Shown here: positions 1 through 11,438 of the stretch, one piece after another | Numbering within the stretch: position 1 is the first letter of the stretch | Layout of the letters: the number at the start of each line of letters is the position of its first letter | Assembly (NCBI RefSeq): GCF_900115775.1 | Contig: NZ_FOXS01000007.1 | Span: 186,001 to 250,000, forward strand | Length of the DNA stretch: 64,000 bases | Reading direction: 5' to 3' | Origin: Hymenobacter arizonensis | GTDB taxonomy: Bacteria; Bacteroidota; Bacteroidia; Cytophagales; Hymenobacteraceae | Made by a program: the position numbers and the translations under genes | Notes under the pieces: generated by a model | What the model saw: the letters and a program-made list of their open reading frames with translations, nothing else | Database searches by the model: none | Told to the model about the DNA's origin: nothing

Positions 1-1
1 C

Positions 2-1156
2 GAGACCGTGCCCCTGCCCCAAGCCCTGGGTCGCGTGCTGGCCGAAAATCTTGTGGCCGACCGCGACTTTCCGCCCTTCAGCCGGGTAGCCATGGATGGC
101 ATCGCTGTGGTGCACGCCGCCTGGGCCGGTGGCCAGACGGAGTTCATCATCGAGCACACCCAATACGCCGGCGCACCGCCCCAGCCGCTACAAAACAGCC
201 AGGCGGCCGTGGAGGTGATGACCGGCGCCGTGCTCCCCCCCGGCACCGACGTGGTGGTGCGCTACGAGGACATTCAGCTGGAAAGTAACCGCGCTATCAT
301 CCAAATACCGCCGCCCGATGCCCCCGGCGTCAACATTCACCGCCAAGCCGCCGACCGCCGCCGGGGTGATGTTTTACTCACGCCGGGCACCCGCCTCGGC
401 CCGGCCGAGTTGGCCGTGGCGGCCACCGTCGGCGCGGCCGAGATAAGCGTGACCCGTGCCGCCCGCGTGGCGGTGGTGAGCACCGGCGATGAGCTGGTGG
501 GCATCAACGAAACACCCCTGCCGCACCAGATTCGGCGTTCCAACGCCTACGCGTTGCAGGCCTTGTTTGCCCAGACGGGTGCTGAAGTGGCGCTGTTTCA
601 CCTCACCGATGAGCTGGCCGCACTCCGCCAAGGCCTGACCAATATTCTGGGCGCGGGCTTCGATGCGGTGGTGCTGAGCGGGGCCGTGAGCAAGGGCCGC
701 GCCGACCATTTGCCCGGTTTGCTGCGGGAGCTGGCGGTAGTCGAAATCTTTCACGAAGTAAACCAACGCCCCGGCAAGCCCATGTGGTTTGGGGCACAGG
801 CCGCGGGGCCGGCGGTATTTGGCCTGCCCGGCAACCCGGTTTCGACGTTTCTCACGGCCTGCCGCTACGTGCGGCCCTGGCTGCGTGCCTGCATGCAGCC
901 CGCCGAAGCTATTTCTTCGGTTGAAAAACCTTCGCCCGCCAGGCTTACCGTCGACATCAATTTTAAGCCCCAGCTAGCCCACTTTGTGCCCGTGCGGCTG
1001 ACCATAGACGAGGAAGGCCAACGCCTGGCTACGCCGCTGCGGGTGGGCGGCTCTGGCGATTTGGCCGGGCTTATTGGGGCCACCGCTTTTCTGGAGCTCC
1101 CCCCGGAGCCAGTGCTGTTTCCGGCGGGCAGCGTGTGGCCGGCGTGGGCCCTCTAA
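2..1156 (+). CDS. moeA: Molybdopterin molybdenumtransferase MoeA, 5'-truncated by the window edge
   Basis: MoeA inserts molybdate into adenylylated molybdopterin in the last step of Mo-cofactor synthesis. The reading frame is open from base 2, and the first residues (ETVPLPQALGRVLAEN) match the family some 15-25 residues after its usual start, so the beginning lies upstream. Seen in order: MDGIAV near residue 32, the MoCF-binding-type segment VVSTGDEL, SGAVSKGRADHLP, where other MoeA proteins have GG-S-G--D, and GLPGNPVST. The C-terminal beta-barrel ends in ELPP. Mo-cofactor is needed by the hydroxylase at 35648-39608. Family assignment is firm; the true start is not in the window. Confidence 0.93.
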   Translation, partial: ETVPLPQALGRVLAENLVADRDFPPFSRVAMDGIAVVHAAWAGGQTEFIIEHTQYAGAPPQPLQNSQAAVEVMTGAVLPPGTDVVVRYEDIQLESNRAIIQIPPPDAPGVNIHRQAADRRRGDVLLTPGTRLGPAELAVAATVGAAEISVTRAARVAVVSTGDELVGINETPLPHQIRRSNAYALQALFAQTGAEVALFHLTDELAALRQGLTNILGAGFDAVVLSGAVSKGRADHLPGLLRELAVVEIFHEVNQRPGKPMWFGAQAAGPAVFGLPGNPVSTFLTACRYVRPWLRACMQPAEAISSVEKPSPARLTVDINFKPQLAHFVPVRLTIDEEGQRLATPLRVGGSGDLAGLIGATAFLELPPEPVLFPAGSVWPAWAL

Positions 1157-1268
1157 ATCAACACTCAGTCAACTTATTACGTATTGAAATAGAAGCCGCG
1201 CCACCCGCGGCAATGTGCTGATTTCTTTATGGAGCCGCCGTTCTATTTTCTCACTTTATCCTACCGTT

Positions 1269-1385
1269 ATGCCGACTAAAAAAGCAAGCACTGCCAAGAA
1301 AGACCCCTGCTGGAAAGGCTACGAGCAAGAAGGCACCAAAAAGAAGGACGGCAAGACCGTTCCCAATTGCGTCAGGAAAGACTAA
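1269..1385 (+). CDS. Small basic conserved protein (38 aa), function unknown
   Basis: A 38-residue lysine-rich protein starting at an ATG and ending in TAA, followed 26 bases later by a strong terminator, as expected for a real short transcription unit. The core KDPCWKGYEQEGTKKKDGK and the ending VPNCV with two cysteines resemble small proteins I have met in many bacteria and some large viruses with the pattern DPCWKGYE...VPNC. No function is known to me. The two cysteines and the lysine content would allow nucleic-acid or metal binding, but that is speculation. Confidence rests on the recognised motif and the terminator. Confidence 0.7.
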   Translation: MPTKKASTAKKDPCWKGYEQEGTKKKDGKTVPNCVRKD

Positions 1386-1411
1386 GCTCCGCTTTGAATA
1401 TGCTACTACTG

Positions 1412-1454
1412 GCCCCAGCCATCGCCCATCCGGCGGCGGCTGGGGCTTTGCTTT
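1412..1454 (+). terminator. Rho-independent terminator after the 38-aa gene
   Basis: A perfect 9-bp stem, GCCCCAGCC (1412-1420) with GGCTGGGGC (1438-1446), is followed by TTTGCTTT. It separates the small gene from the riboswitch-controlled metH unit. Confidence 0.75.
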
Positions 1455-1512
1455 AGCGGTTGAGCAAGCTGAGTTGGTTGGCTAAACGTGTCGCGTTGTA
1501 TCTTCGCAGCAC

Positions 1513-1660
1513 GCTGCTATCCAGAAAGACCGAGGGACTGGGCCCGATGACGTCTTGGCAACCTACCACGAGTAGGTGCCAACTCCCGTTTCACCGCAAT
1601 ATTGGTGAAAGAAGATGACAGCCGGAACCGAACAGCATTGTTCGGGTTTCTTTCTGGATA
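1513..1660 (+). promoter_or_regulatory. SAM-I (S-box) riboswitch with its expression platform, upstream of metH
   Basis: The core AGAAAGACCGAGGGACTGGGCCCGATGA at 1523-1550, then GGCAACC, then GGTGCCAACTCC match the S-box consensus. Stems visible: P1 1513-1521 with 1614-1622 (one mismatch, one wobble); P3 1561-1566 with 1572-1577; P4 1589-1595 with 1604-1610; then GAAGATGA as J4/1. Downstream is a small hairpin, 1628-1634 with 1639-1645. The segment 1649-1660 is perfectly complementary to 1518-1529, which overlaps the 5' strand of P1. TTTCTTTC (1647-1654) can instead pair with GAAAGAAA at 1687-1694, the region just before and including the first base of the metH start. The element binds S-adenosylmethionine in this family and should repress metH when SAM is abundant. 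Confidence 0.9.
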
Positions 1661-1693
1661 CGCGCTGCTTGCCCGTTACTCAACCCGAAAGAA

Positions 1694-5383
<3,690 letters not shown>

Positions 5384-5386
<3 letters not shown>

Positions 5387-5463
5387 CGCGGACTTTTAGT
5401 CCGCGTTTGAATCCCACAGAATACCTGCCTTAAGCCCCATGCGCGGACTAAAAGTCCGCGCTA
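5384..5463. repeat. Inverted repeat filling the metH-metF gap
   Basis: Two 22-base arms, 5384-5405 and 5442-5463, are exact reverse complements (TAGCGCGGACTTTTAGTCCG... against ...CGGACTAAAAGTCCGCGCTA). Each arm is itself nearly palindromic around GCGGACT/AGTCCGC. The left arm includes the metH stop codon and the right arm ends six bases before the metF ATG. The ends TAGCGCGG/CCGCGCTA recur in the repeat at 35507-35625. Confidence 0.9.
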
Positions 5464-5469
5464 CAATCC

Positions 5470-6426
5470 ATGAAAGTTACCGAACATTTGGAGCGCGCCG
5501 ACGGCAAGACGCTCTTTTCCTTCGAGGTGCTGCCGCCCAAAAAGGGTGAAAACATCCACACGCTGTTCTCGAATATTGAGCCACTGATGGAGTTTAAGCC
5601 ACCGTTCATCGACGTAACTTACCACCGTGAGGAGTACGTGTACCGCCAGCACCCCAACGGCTTGCTGGAGAAGAAAACCGTGCGCCGCCGGCCCGGCACG
5701 GTAGGCATTTGCGCGGCCATTAAAAACCGCTTCGATGTGGATACTGTGCCCCATCTCATCTGCGGTGGTTTCACGAAAGAGGAAACAGAAAACGCCCTGA
5801 TTGACCTGCACTTCCTGGGTATCGACTCGGTGCTGGCCTTGCGTGGTGACCCCATAAAGTCGGAAGGCGTGTTTAAGCCCGAGCCAGACGGCCACGCCTA
5901 CGCCGCCGACCTCATTGGTCAGGTAGCCAACCTGAACAAGGGCGAGTACCTCGACCAGGAGCAGGACGACGTGTGGGCCACCAACTTCTGCATTGGCACG
6001 GCCGGCTACCCTGAGAAGCACTTCGAGGCGCCCAACTACAACTCCGACATCCGCTACCTGCGCCACAAGGTGGACCGCGGCGCCGACTACATCGTGACCC
6101 AAATGTTCTTCGACAACGAAGAATTCTTTCGCTTTGAGCGCTTGTGCCGCGAAGCAGGCATCAACGTGCCCATTATTCCGGGCCTCAAGCCGCTCACGAC
6201 CAAGTCGCAGCTCACCATGCTGCCGCGGGCCTTCTACCTCAACCTGCCCGAAACCCTAGTGGAGGCCGTGAGCCAGTGCCGCGACAACGACGCCGTGCGC
6301 ACCGTGGGCATAGAGTGGTGCCTCAACCAGAGCCGCGAGCTGATGGCCCACGGCGTGCCCTGCCTGCACTACTACTCCATGGGCAAGTCGGAAAGCATTC
6401 GGCGCGTGGCCAAGGAGCTGTTTTAA
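5470..6426 (+). CDS. metF: 5,10-Methylenetetrahydrofolate reductase MetF
   Basis: Flavoprotein that reduces methylene-THF to methyl-THF, the methyl donor used by the upstream MetH. It has 318 residues, the normal bacterial length, as a single TIM barrel: FSFEVLPPKKGENI at the start carries the catalytic glutamate, followed by DVTYHRE, GICAAIKNRF, CGGFTKEETENAL, LALRGDP (FAD contact region), and YIVTQMFFDNEEFF. It probably shares the metH transcript and the SAM control. The start is preceded immediately by the right arm of a palindrome, leaving no recognisable ribosome-binding sequence; the ATG is the only one that gives the full family N-terminus. Confidence 0.97.
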   Translation: MKVTEHLERADGKTLFSFEVLPPKKGENIHTLFSNIEPLMEFKPPFIDVTYHREEYVYRQHPNGLLEKKTVRRRPGTVGICAAIKNRFDVDTVPHLICGGFTKEETENALIDLHFLGIDSVLALRGDPIKSEGVFKPEPDGHAYAADLIGQVANLNKGEYLDQEQDDVWATNFCIGTAGYPEKHFEAPNYNSDIRYLRHKVDRGADYIVTQMFFDNEEFFRFERLCREAGINVPIIPGLKPLTTKSQLTMLPRAFYLNLPETLVEAVSQCRDNDAVRTVGIEWCLNQSRELMAHGVPCLHYYSMGKSESIRRVAKELF

Positions 6427-6439
6427 TCATTTAACAGTT

Positions 6440-6529
6440 ATCAATTAACAGTTAACATTCGTAGAGTATGCCATGGGCGCATGGCTTTTGCTGCGTGCCA
6501 TTGCTTTATCAACCCAAGTGTTAATTGAT
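6440..6529 (+). terminator. Nested hairpins after metF, possible terminator
   Basis: An outer AT-rich stem pairs ATCAATTAACA (6440-6450) with TGTTAATTGAT (6519-6529). Inside it GCCATG (6470-6475) pairs with CATGGC (6480-6485) and is followed by TTTTG. It could end the metH-metF transcript, but the inner stem is short and the T tract is modest. Confidence 0.4.
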
Positions 6530-6538
6530 GATTGTTAG

Positions 6539-7024
6539 ATGTCAAATGCGCTCGACGACCTATTTGCCCGCCTTCGGCTAGCCACTGCACCCACGGAACT
6601 TGAGGCCTTGCAAAATGGCATCTGGCAGCTGTGGCTGACGACCGACGACGTAGCGCTCGACAAGGAGCTGGAAGCGGGCATGCGCGCCCTGCAAGCCGGC
6701 GACCACACGCTTGCCATCAACTATTTTACTCGTATAATCCAACTTAAGCCAGACTTTGCCGAGGGCTGGAACAAGCGCGCAACGGCCTACTACCTGCGCG
6801 GAGAATACCGGGCGTCGCTGGCCGACATTGCCGAGACGCTGCGACGTGAGCCGCGGCATTTTGGGGCGCTTTGGGGCCAGGCAAGCATTTATCGGCAGCT
6901 GGGAGAATACCAGCGAGCCCTTCTCATACTCGAGCGTCTGCAAACGCTTTGCCCTCATCTTCCGGGGCTACACGAGCAACTACTCAGCTTGCGCGAGCAA
7001 CTCGAAGAAGGTGGTTTAGAGTGA
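6539..7024 (+). CDS. Tetratricopeptide-repeat protein
   Basis: A 161-residue soluble protein with no signal peptide. An N-terminal helical segment (about 1-50) is followed by tandem TPR-like helices: ALQAGDHTLAINYFTRIIQLKPDF, then GWNKRATAYYLRGEYRASLADI, then ALWGQASIYRQLGEYQRALLILE (about 55-145). The conserved small/aromatic spacing is clear. TPR proteins scaffold other proteins; no partner is evident from the neighbours. It stands alone, with a hairpin upstream and a separate unit downstream. Function is unknown beyond the repeat type. Confidence 0.85.
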   Translation: MSNALDDLFARLRLATAPTELEALQNGIWQLWLTTDDVALDKELEAGMRALQAGDHTLAINYFTRIIQLKPDFAEGWNKRATAYYLRGEYRASLADIAETLRREPRHFGALWGQASIYRQLGEYQRALLILERLQTLCPHLPGLHEQLLSLREQLEEGGLE

Positions 7025-7125
7025 TAACGTTGCAGAAACAGGAAGCAGTTGCTACCTTTCCCAACCCCAAACGTTTGGGCACTGCTTAGCAATTATACCT
7101 TCCTATTTATACACGTTATTATTCC

Positions 7126-7710
7126 GTGAAAATTACAATTTTAAAGAGCGGGCAGCTTTGCCTGCTTCTGGGGCTTGCCTTCACTGCCAATGCCCAAAAA
7201 CAGCGCACCACCAAATGGGAGAGCGGCCTGATGGACCACCAGAACAAGGTGGGCATTTGGGAATACTACGGCTACACTGCTTCAAAAGAAAAAGTAGTGG
7301 TGCAGCGCTACGACCACTCGGCCAAGCAGCTGGTTTACTACCGGCCCGCCGGCGACATGACCTACCGCGCCGAAACGCGCCCCGGCCAATGGGCCAGCCG
7401 CGTGGTGGACCGTCCCCCACTGTTTGTGGGCGGCGACCCTGCTCTGGCGGCCTACACCACCCAGCTGCAGTATCCGCAACAGGCGCAGTCCCGCAACATC
7501 CAAGGGCAAGTCGTTATCGGGTTTGCCATTGATACGTTGGGGCGTGCCGCCGACCACCGCGTGCTGCGCAGCATCGGAGGCGGCTGCGACCAGGAAGCCA
7601 TGCGCGTGGCTCGCACCATTCCCAACGAGTGGATACCGGCCCGCATCGGCACCCGCGCCGTGCCCGTCGAGTATGAGCTCACGCTTACCTTTCGCATGGC
7701 GCAGCCGTAG
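7126..7710 (+). CDS. Secreted protein with TonB C-terminal domain
   Basis: Starts with GTG and a typical signal peptide (LCLLLGLAFTANAQ, cut near residue 24). The middle part has W-E/WEYYGY-type segments (GLMDHQNKVGIWEYYGY) resembling the MORN-like toxin-antitoxin-style repeats often found before TonB domains in this phylum. Residues about 105-190 form the TonB C-terminal fold: YPQQAQSRNIQGQVVIGFAIDT, then VLRSIGGGCDQEAMRVA and VEYELTLTFRM. With a cleaved signal and no membrane anchor it is probably a periplasmic protein of the TonB-like class rather than a true energy transducer. No ExbB/D genes are nearby. Confidence 0.85.
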   Translation: MKITILKSGQLCLLLGLAFTANAQKQRTTKWESGLMDHQNKVGIWEYYGYTASKEKVVVQRYDHSAKQLVYYRPAGDMTYRAETRPGQWASRVVDRPPLFVGGDPALAAYTTQLQYPQQAQSRNIQGQVVIGFAIDTLGRAADHRVLRSIGGGCDQEAMRVARTIPNEWIPARIGTRAVPVEYELTLTFRMAQP

Positions 7711-7751
7711 AAGGCACCAGAGCGCCTTGTATATAGTGCTCGTTTAATGCC

Positions 7752-8324
7752 ATGAACAACCCTATTGAAGGCTTGAAAACCGGACTCCTAAAGACTACGG
7801 GCCTGCTGTTGCTGCCGCTGCTGCTCACAGCTTGCGACAGTACTCCGCGCGAACGCCAGGAAGTAACCCGCGAGGGCGTCCGCGAACTCGACACCCTCGC
7901 CCGCAAAGCTGGGGAGCGGCTGTCCAACGTGGGCAAAGCCGCTGCTACTTACGACGCTTCCAACCGGGCCCGCCGCAAGCAGCCGCTGGACCCGCGCAAG
8001 GAAATCGCCATGGAAGACCAGCTCATGGGCCCGTATTCGGGGCAACTGGACAACCTTACCCCGGCCGACCTGCCCAACGCCTACGCCCAGCTCATCCGCT
8101 CGGCCCGCACGCAGCGCACCACCTGGACCGACCGCGACTGGGACTACGCCCGTGCCGTGTATAAGCGCCTGAACGACCAAGCCAAGCAGGTGAGCATGGA
8201 CATTCCGGCCCGCGACGAAGTTCGTATCCGGGCGCGGCAGGCCGAATTTGTGGCCCTGCAAGCCGGCCGAACAGCCGAAGGGCTGAAGGAGGCAAGCAAG
8301 CGCCAAGCCCAGGCGTCGAAGTAG
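7752..8324 (+). CDS. Lipoprotein, helical, function unknown
   Basis: 190 residues with a clear lipobox, LLLPLLLTAC, acylated cysteine at residue 28 if the first ATG is used. The mature part is charged and strongly helical, with no glycine-rich or beta segments, and is lysine/arginine/glutamate rich at the end (EASKRQAQASK). No family is recognised. It lies between the TonB-domain protein (41 bases before) and a DUF2007 protein (22 bases after), all co-directional, so the three may be co-transcribed. Outer- or inner-membrane destination cannot be told: the residues after the cysteine are DST. Confidence 0.75.
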   Translation: MNNPIEGLKTGLLKTTGLLLLPLLLTACDSTPRERQEVTREGVRELDTLARKAGERLSNVGKAAATYDASNRARRKQPLDPRKEIAMEDQLMGPYSGQLDNLTPADLPNAYAQLIRSARTQRTTWTDRDWDYARAVYKRLNDQAKQVSMDIPARDEVRIRARQAEFVALQAGRTAEGLKEASKRQAQASK

Positions 8325-8346
8325 GGCACTGTTTATCCTTCCCGGC

Positions 8347-8787
8347 ATGGCCTCTCCCGATTCCGTTGTTTTCCTTGAGTCGTACTACGAGCCCATGGCG
8401 GCCAACCTGGCCCGCACCCGGCTCGAAGCGGCTGGCATTCCCTGCTTTCTGAGCAATGAAAACCTGGTGTCGCTAATGCCGCTCTACAGCCCCATTACCG
8501 GGGGCGTGCGGCTGCACGTGCGGCAGCGCGACGCCGAGGCAGCACTGGAAATTCTGGGCAACGTGCCCGTGCCGCCCGCCACTGGCCCCGACGAAGCCTC
8601 CTTTGCCGCCGATGCGCCCGACCCGGTGGCTCCGCGCTGCCCGCGCTGCGGCTCGTCGGATGTGGCCTATGGGCCCGCCACGCGCAATACTTACGGGCTG
8701 TGGTCGGCGCTGCTGTCGGTGGTGCTGCGGTACCCGGTGCGCGGCAAGCGGCATCACTGTTTTCACTGCGGCAACGAATTCAAGTAG
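8347..8787 (+). CDS. DUF2007 domain protein with C-terminal zinc ribbon
   Basis: 146 residues. Residues 7-75 match the DUF2007 (putative signal-transducing) fold: VVFLESYYEPMAANLARTRL, GIPCFLSNEN, GGVRLHVRQRDAEAALEIL. The C-terminal part is a zinc ribbon with two CxxC pairs at C98/C101 (CPRC) and C138/C141 (CFHC) separated by a hydrophobic stretch (LWSALLSVVLRYPV), probably buried or membrane-leaning. The function of the family is unknown; it is often located beside envelope genes, as here. Confidence 0.85.
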   Translation: MASPDSVVFLESYYEPMAANLARTRLEAAGIPCFLSNENLVSLMPLYSPITGGVRLHVRQRDAEAALEILGNVPVPPATGPDEASFAADAPDPVAPRCPRCGSSDVAYGPATRNTYGLWSALLSVVLRYPVRGKRHHCFHCGNEFK

Positions 8788-8946
8788 CGCGTAAGGAAGC
8801 TGTTTGGCCAGTTGGTTTTTGTCGAAATTCGGTGTGGTGAATCCTGGCGGCTTGATGGGAGTTTCGTAACTTCCTGAATAGCTTTAATAAGAATAAGCAA
8901 TTCAAAAAAAGGAATACTACTGTTTCTGGATTGCCGTTATTGCGTC

Positions 8947-10176
8947 ATGGCTTGCAGAATTTACCGGTGGTCTGGGAGGCTGTTGCTGTTTGGAGTGCTG
9001 CTCCTGGCGGGACTATTGCTGCCGCAGTTGCCTGCTGTAGCCCAGTCTCAGCTGGTGGGCAACGGCATTAGGGGCGACTATTACGAGGGAACAAATTTTC
9101 AGAAATTTGTGCTCAGCCGCCGCGATGCTACGCTGGCTTTTGACTGGGGCCACATGCCGCCGGCCCTCGGCATGCCCACCGAATACTTCTCGGTGCGCTG
9201 GACCGGCTGGCTGGTGCCGCCGGCCACCGGCCGGTACGTGCTGCACGTAACCGTGGACGATGGCATTCGCATCTGGGTAAACAACCGCCTGATTATGGAC
9301 GAGTGGCGCCCGCAACCGGTAAGCCGCTTTACCACGGCCATTTCCCTCAAGGCTGGCGAGCCCTACCACCTGCGGGTCGAATACTACCAAGACATTCTGG
9401 ATACCCGCGCGGTAGTCACCTGGGAGCGGCCCGATGAGCCCCTGACGGCCCCTCCCGCCTCGTGGCGCAACTTGTGGGGCGCCACTGCTCAGGTGCCTAA
9501 GCCGGCGCCCATTCCCACGCAGTTCTTGTTTCGGGAAAACCCCAAGGCAGTAGCGGCTCGAGTGGTGCCGCCCTTGCCTCCTCCTACCGAGCGCGAGGTT
9601 CCGGCGCAGGCCCTTGCCGTAGCGGTTGCCAAACGAGCCGAAGCAGACATTCGGCCCACACGGCCTCCGTCATTGCCTCCATCCCTGGCCAGGGCCGCCG
9701 GCAAGCCCGCCGTTGCCGCATTTAGCCCGAGCGCCGGGGCAGCAGCAGTCAAACGCCTGCCAACTCAGCCGGTGCCTGCTCGCGTTGCCACTGCTTCCAG
9801 AGCCATAAGCAATGCCCAGCTGGCTAGCCTCAGCGTGGGCGAGGCCCTGACCCTGCCCGAGCTTTACTTCAACCAGGGCCAGGCGCGCCTGCTGCCCGCG
9901 GCGCGCGAGCTGCTCGATGGCCTGGCAGCCGCGCTCAGCGCCCAGCCCGGCCTGCGCTTCGAAGTGCAGGGTCACACCGATAACGTGGGCAATGCCGAGC
10001 TCAACCGGCTGCTCTCGCAGCAGCGGGCCGATGCGGTGTGCCTTTACCTTACGGCCCACGGGGTAGCGGCCGGGCGGCTGCGGCCCAAGGGCTTTGGCGG
10101 CACCCAGCCCGTGGCCGACAACGCCGACCCCGCCCAGCGCCCCCTCAACCGCCGCGTGGTGCTGCGCCGGCTGTAA
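8947..10176 (+). CDS. PA14 domain plus OmpA-like peptidoglycan-binding protein
   Basis: 409 residues. Signal peptide 1-33 (LLLFGVLLLAGLLLPQL, cut after AVAQ). PA14 domain about 38-165: GIRGDYYEGTNF, FSVRWTGWLVPPATGRYVLH, DDGIRIWVNNRLIMDEW, LRVEYYQD. A proline/alanine-rich linker (about 175-290) follows. The OmpA C-terminal domain is at about 300-409: LYFNQGQARLLPAARELL, VQGHTDNVG, and LSQQRADAV up to RPLNRRVVL, with the diaminopimelate-contact Asp/Arg pattern. The protein should be periplasmic, held to peptidoglycan by OmpA, with PA14 binding a glycan or another surface partner. It is monocistronic, with 159 non-coding bases before it. Confidence 0.92.
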   Translation: MACRIYRWSGRLLLFGVLLLAGLLLPQLPAVAQSQLVGNGIRGDYYEGTNFQKFVLSRRDATLAFDWGHMPPALGMPTEYFSVRWTGWLVPPATGRYVLHVTVDDGIRIWVNNRLIMDEWRPQPVSRFTTAISLKAGEPYHLRVEYYQDILDTRAVVTWERPDEPLTAPPASWRNLWGATAQVPKPAPIPTQFLFRENPKAVAARVVPPLPPPTEREVPAQALAVAVAKRAEADIRPTRPPSLPPSLARAAGKPAVAAFSPSAGAAAVKRLPTQPVPARVATASRAISNAQLASLSVGEALTLPELYFNQGQARLLPAARELLDGLAAALSAQPGLRFEVQGHTDNVGNAELNRLLSQQRADAVCLYLTAHGVAAGRLRPKGFGGTQPVADNADPAQRPLNRRVVLRRL

Positions 10177-10256
10177 CGGAGCGTTTGTTCGGCCGTTGGC
10201 GAACACAGCCGTTCTGGTTTTTTTAGCGTAAGCAGAGTCCACTCCTTGTCTTCCGC

Positions 10257-11204
10257 ATGACCACCAAAAAAACTGCTTCCGCCAAGCCTAACACTCCCAA
10301 GCCCACGGCCGCCAAAGCCGCGCCGGCCAAAACCGAAAGCCGCCCCACGGCCAAAGACATGAAAGCCGCGGCCCAAAAGTTGCCCTACCCTGCCGCCCAA
10401 GCCGACATGAAGCTGCAGCCCGATTCGGACCTTGCCAACTACCGTGCGGCTGGCAAGCTCCAGGATAAAGTGGCCCTCATAACCGGGGCCGATTCGGGCA
10501 TTGGGCGGGCCGTGGCCATTGCTTTCGCCAAGGAAGGCGCCCACGTGGCCGTGCTCTTCAACGAAAACGTGAAGGACGCCGAAAAAACCAAGCAGCTGGT
10601 GGAAAAGGAGAAGCGCCAGTGCCTGCTGCTGCAGCTCGACGTGCGCGACCCGGAGCAGTGCAAGCAAGCCGTACGCCGCACTCTGGCCGAGCTGGGCGGC
10701 CTGAACATCTTGGTGAACAACGCCGCTTTTCAGATGAGCCAGGAGAAGTTTGAGGACATTTCGGAGGAGCAAGTGCGGCGCACCTTCGACACCAACATTC
10801 TGGGCTACATCTGGATGGCGCAGGCGGCCATTCCGCACTTGCAGAAGGGCGACTGCATCATCAACACAGGCAGCATTGTGGGCATCACGGGCATTGCCCT
10901 GCTCGTAGACTATTCGGCCAGCAAGGCGGGCATTCACGCTCTCACCAAGTCGCTGGCCTTGTACCTGGGCGAGAAAGGCATTCGCGTGAACTGCGTGGTG
11001 CCCGGGCCGGTCTGGACGCCCAACATTCCAGCGACCATGCCGCTGGAAGAAATTGAGAAGTTTGGCCACGAAGTAGCCCTCAAGCGCCCCGGCCAGCCCG
11101 AGGAAATTGCGCCGGCCTACGTGCTACTGGCCAGCCAGGACGGCTCCTTCATGACCGGCAGCCTTGTGCACGTAACCGGCGGCAAGCTCAGCAGCGACGA
11201 ATAG
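10257..11204 (+). CDS. Short-chain dehydrogenase/reductase, YghA-like, with basic N-terminal extension
   Basis: 315 residues. Residues 1-40 are a Lys/Ala/Pro-rich, low-complexity extension (TKKTASAKPNTPKPTAAKAA). The SDR core starts near 68: GADSGIGRA for NAD(P), LVNNAA, and the catalytic Tyr219-x3-Lys223 in YSASKAG. YPAAQADMKLQPDSDLANYRAAGKL-type sequence before the Rossmann fold is the hallmark of the YghA / general-stress glucose-ribitol dehydrogenase-like branch. Substrate unknown; in this branch the enzymes are often stress-induced. The histone-like tail is common on Hymenobacter proteins and could bind DNA or polyphosphate (inference). A strong terminator follows. Confidence 0.92.
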   Translation: MTTKKTASAKPNTPKPTAAKAAPAKTESRPTAKDMKAAAQKLPYPAAQADMKLQPDSDLANYRAAGKLQDKVALITGADSGIGRAVAIAFAKEGAHVAVLFNENVKDAEKTKQLVEKEKRQCLLLQLDVRDPEQCKQAVRRTLAELGGLNILVNNAAFQMSQEKFEDISEEQVRRTFDTNILGYIWMAQAAIPHLQKGDCIINTGSIVGITGIALLVDYSASKAGIHALTKSLALYLGEKGIRVNCVVPGPVWTPNIPATMPLEEIEKFGHEVALKRPGQPEEIAPAYVLLASQDGSFMTGSLVHVTGGKLSSDE

Positions 11205-11220
11205 GGCCATCGCCTTTAGC

Positions 11221-11269
11221 AATGGGAATGAAAACGGCCGGCACCCGCCCGTTTTCATTCCCATTTTTG
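11221..11269 (+). terminator. Strong terminator after the SDR gene
   Basis: A perfect 17-bp stem, 11221-11237 with 11249-11265, an 11-base loop and TTTTTGG at the 3' side. The A-rich 5' arm means it could work in both directions. Confidence 0.85.
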
Positions 11270-11438
11270 GGCTAATGAAGCTATATCAGTTTAGCAATTT
11301 TTTTGAACCTCAAGTAATCAATCAGTTAAAAAGTCGGTTACCTTTCCACTCGTGGGAATTCAACGGCATTCTGATGCCCGCGAATGGTGCCCCGCTTTTC
11401 GTTTTTCACGTCAATTTTTCAACCCAATTCCCACTCCT

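Noticed and set aside
11352..11438. Longer N-terminus for the OxlT-type transporter
   Set aside because: The added 29 residues show no likeness to the family and precede the natural start MAENSTSF.
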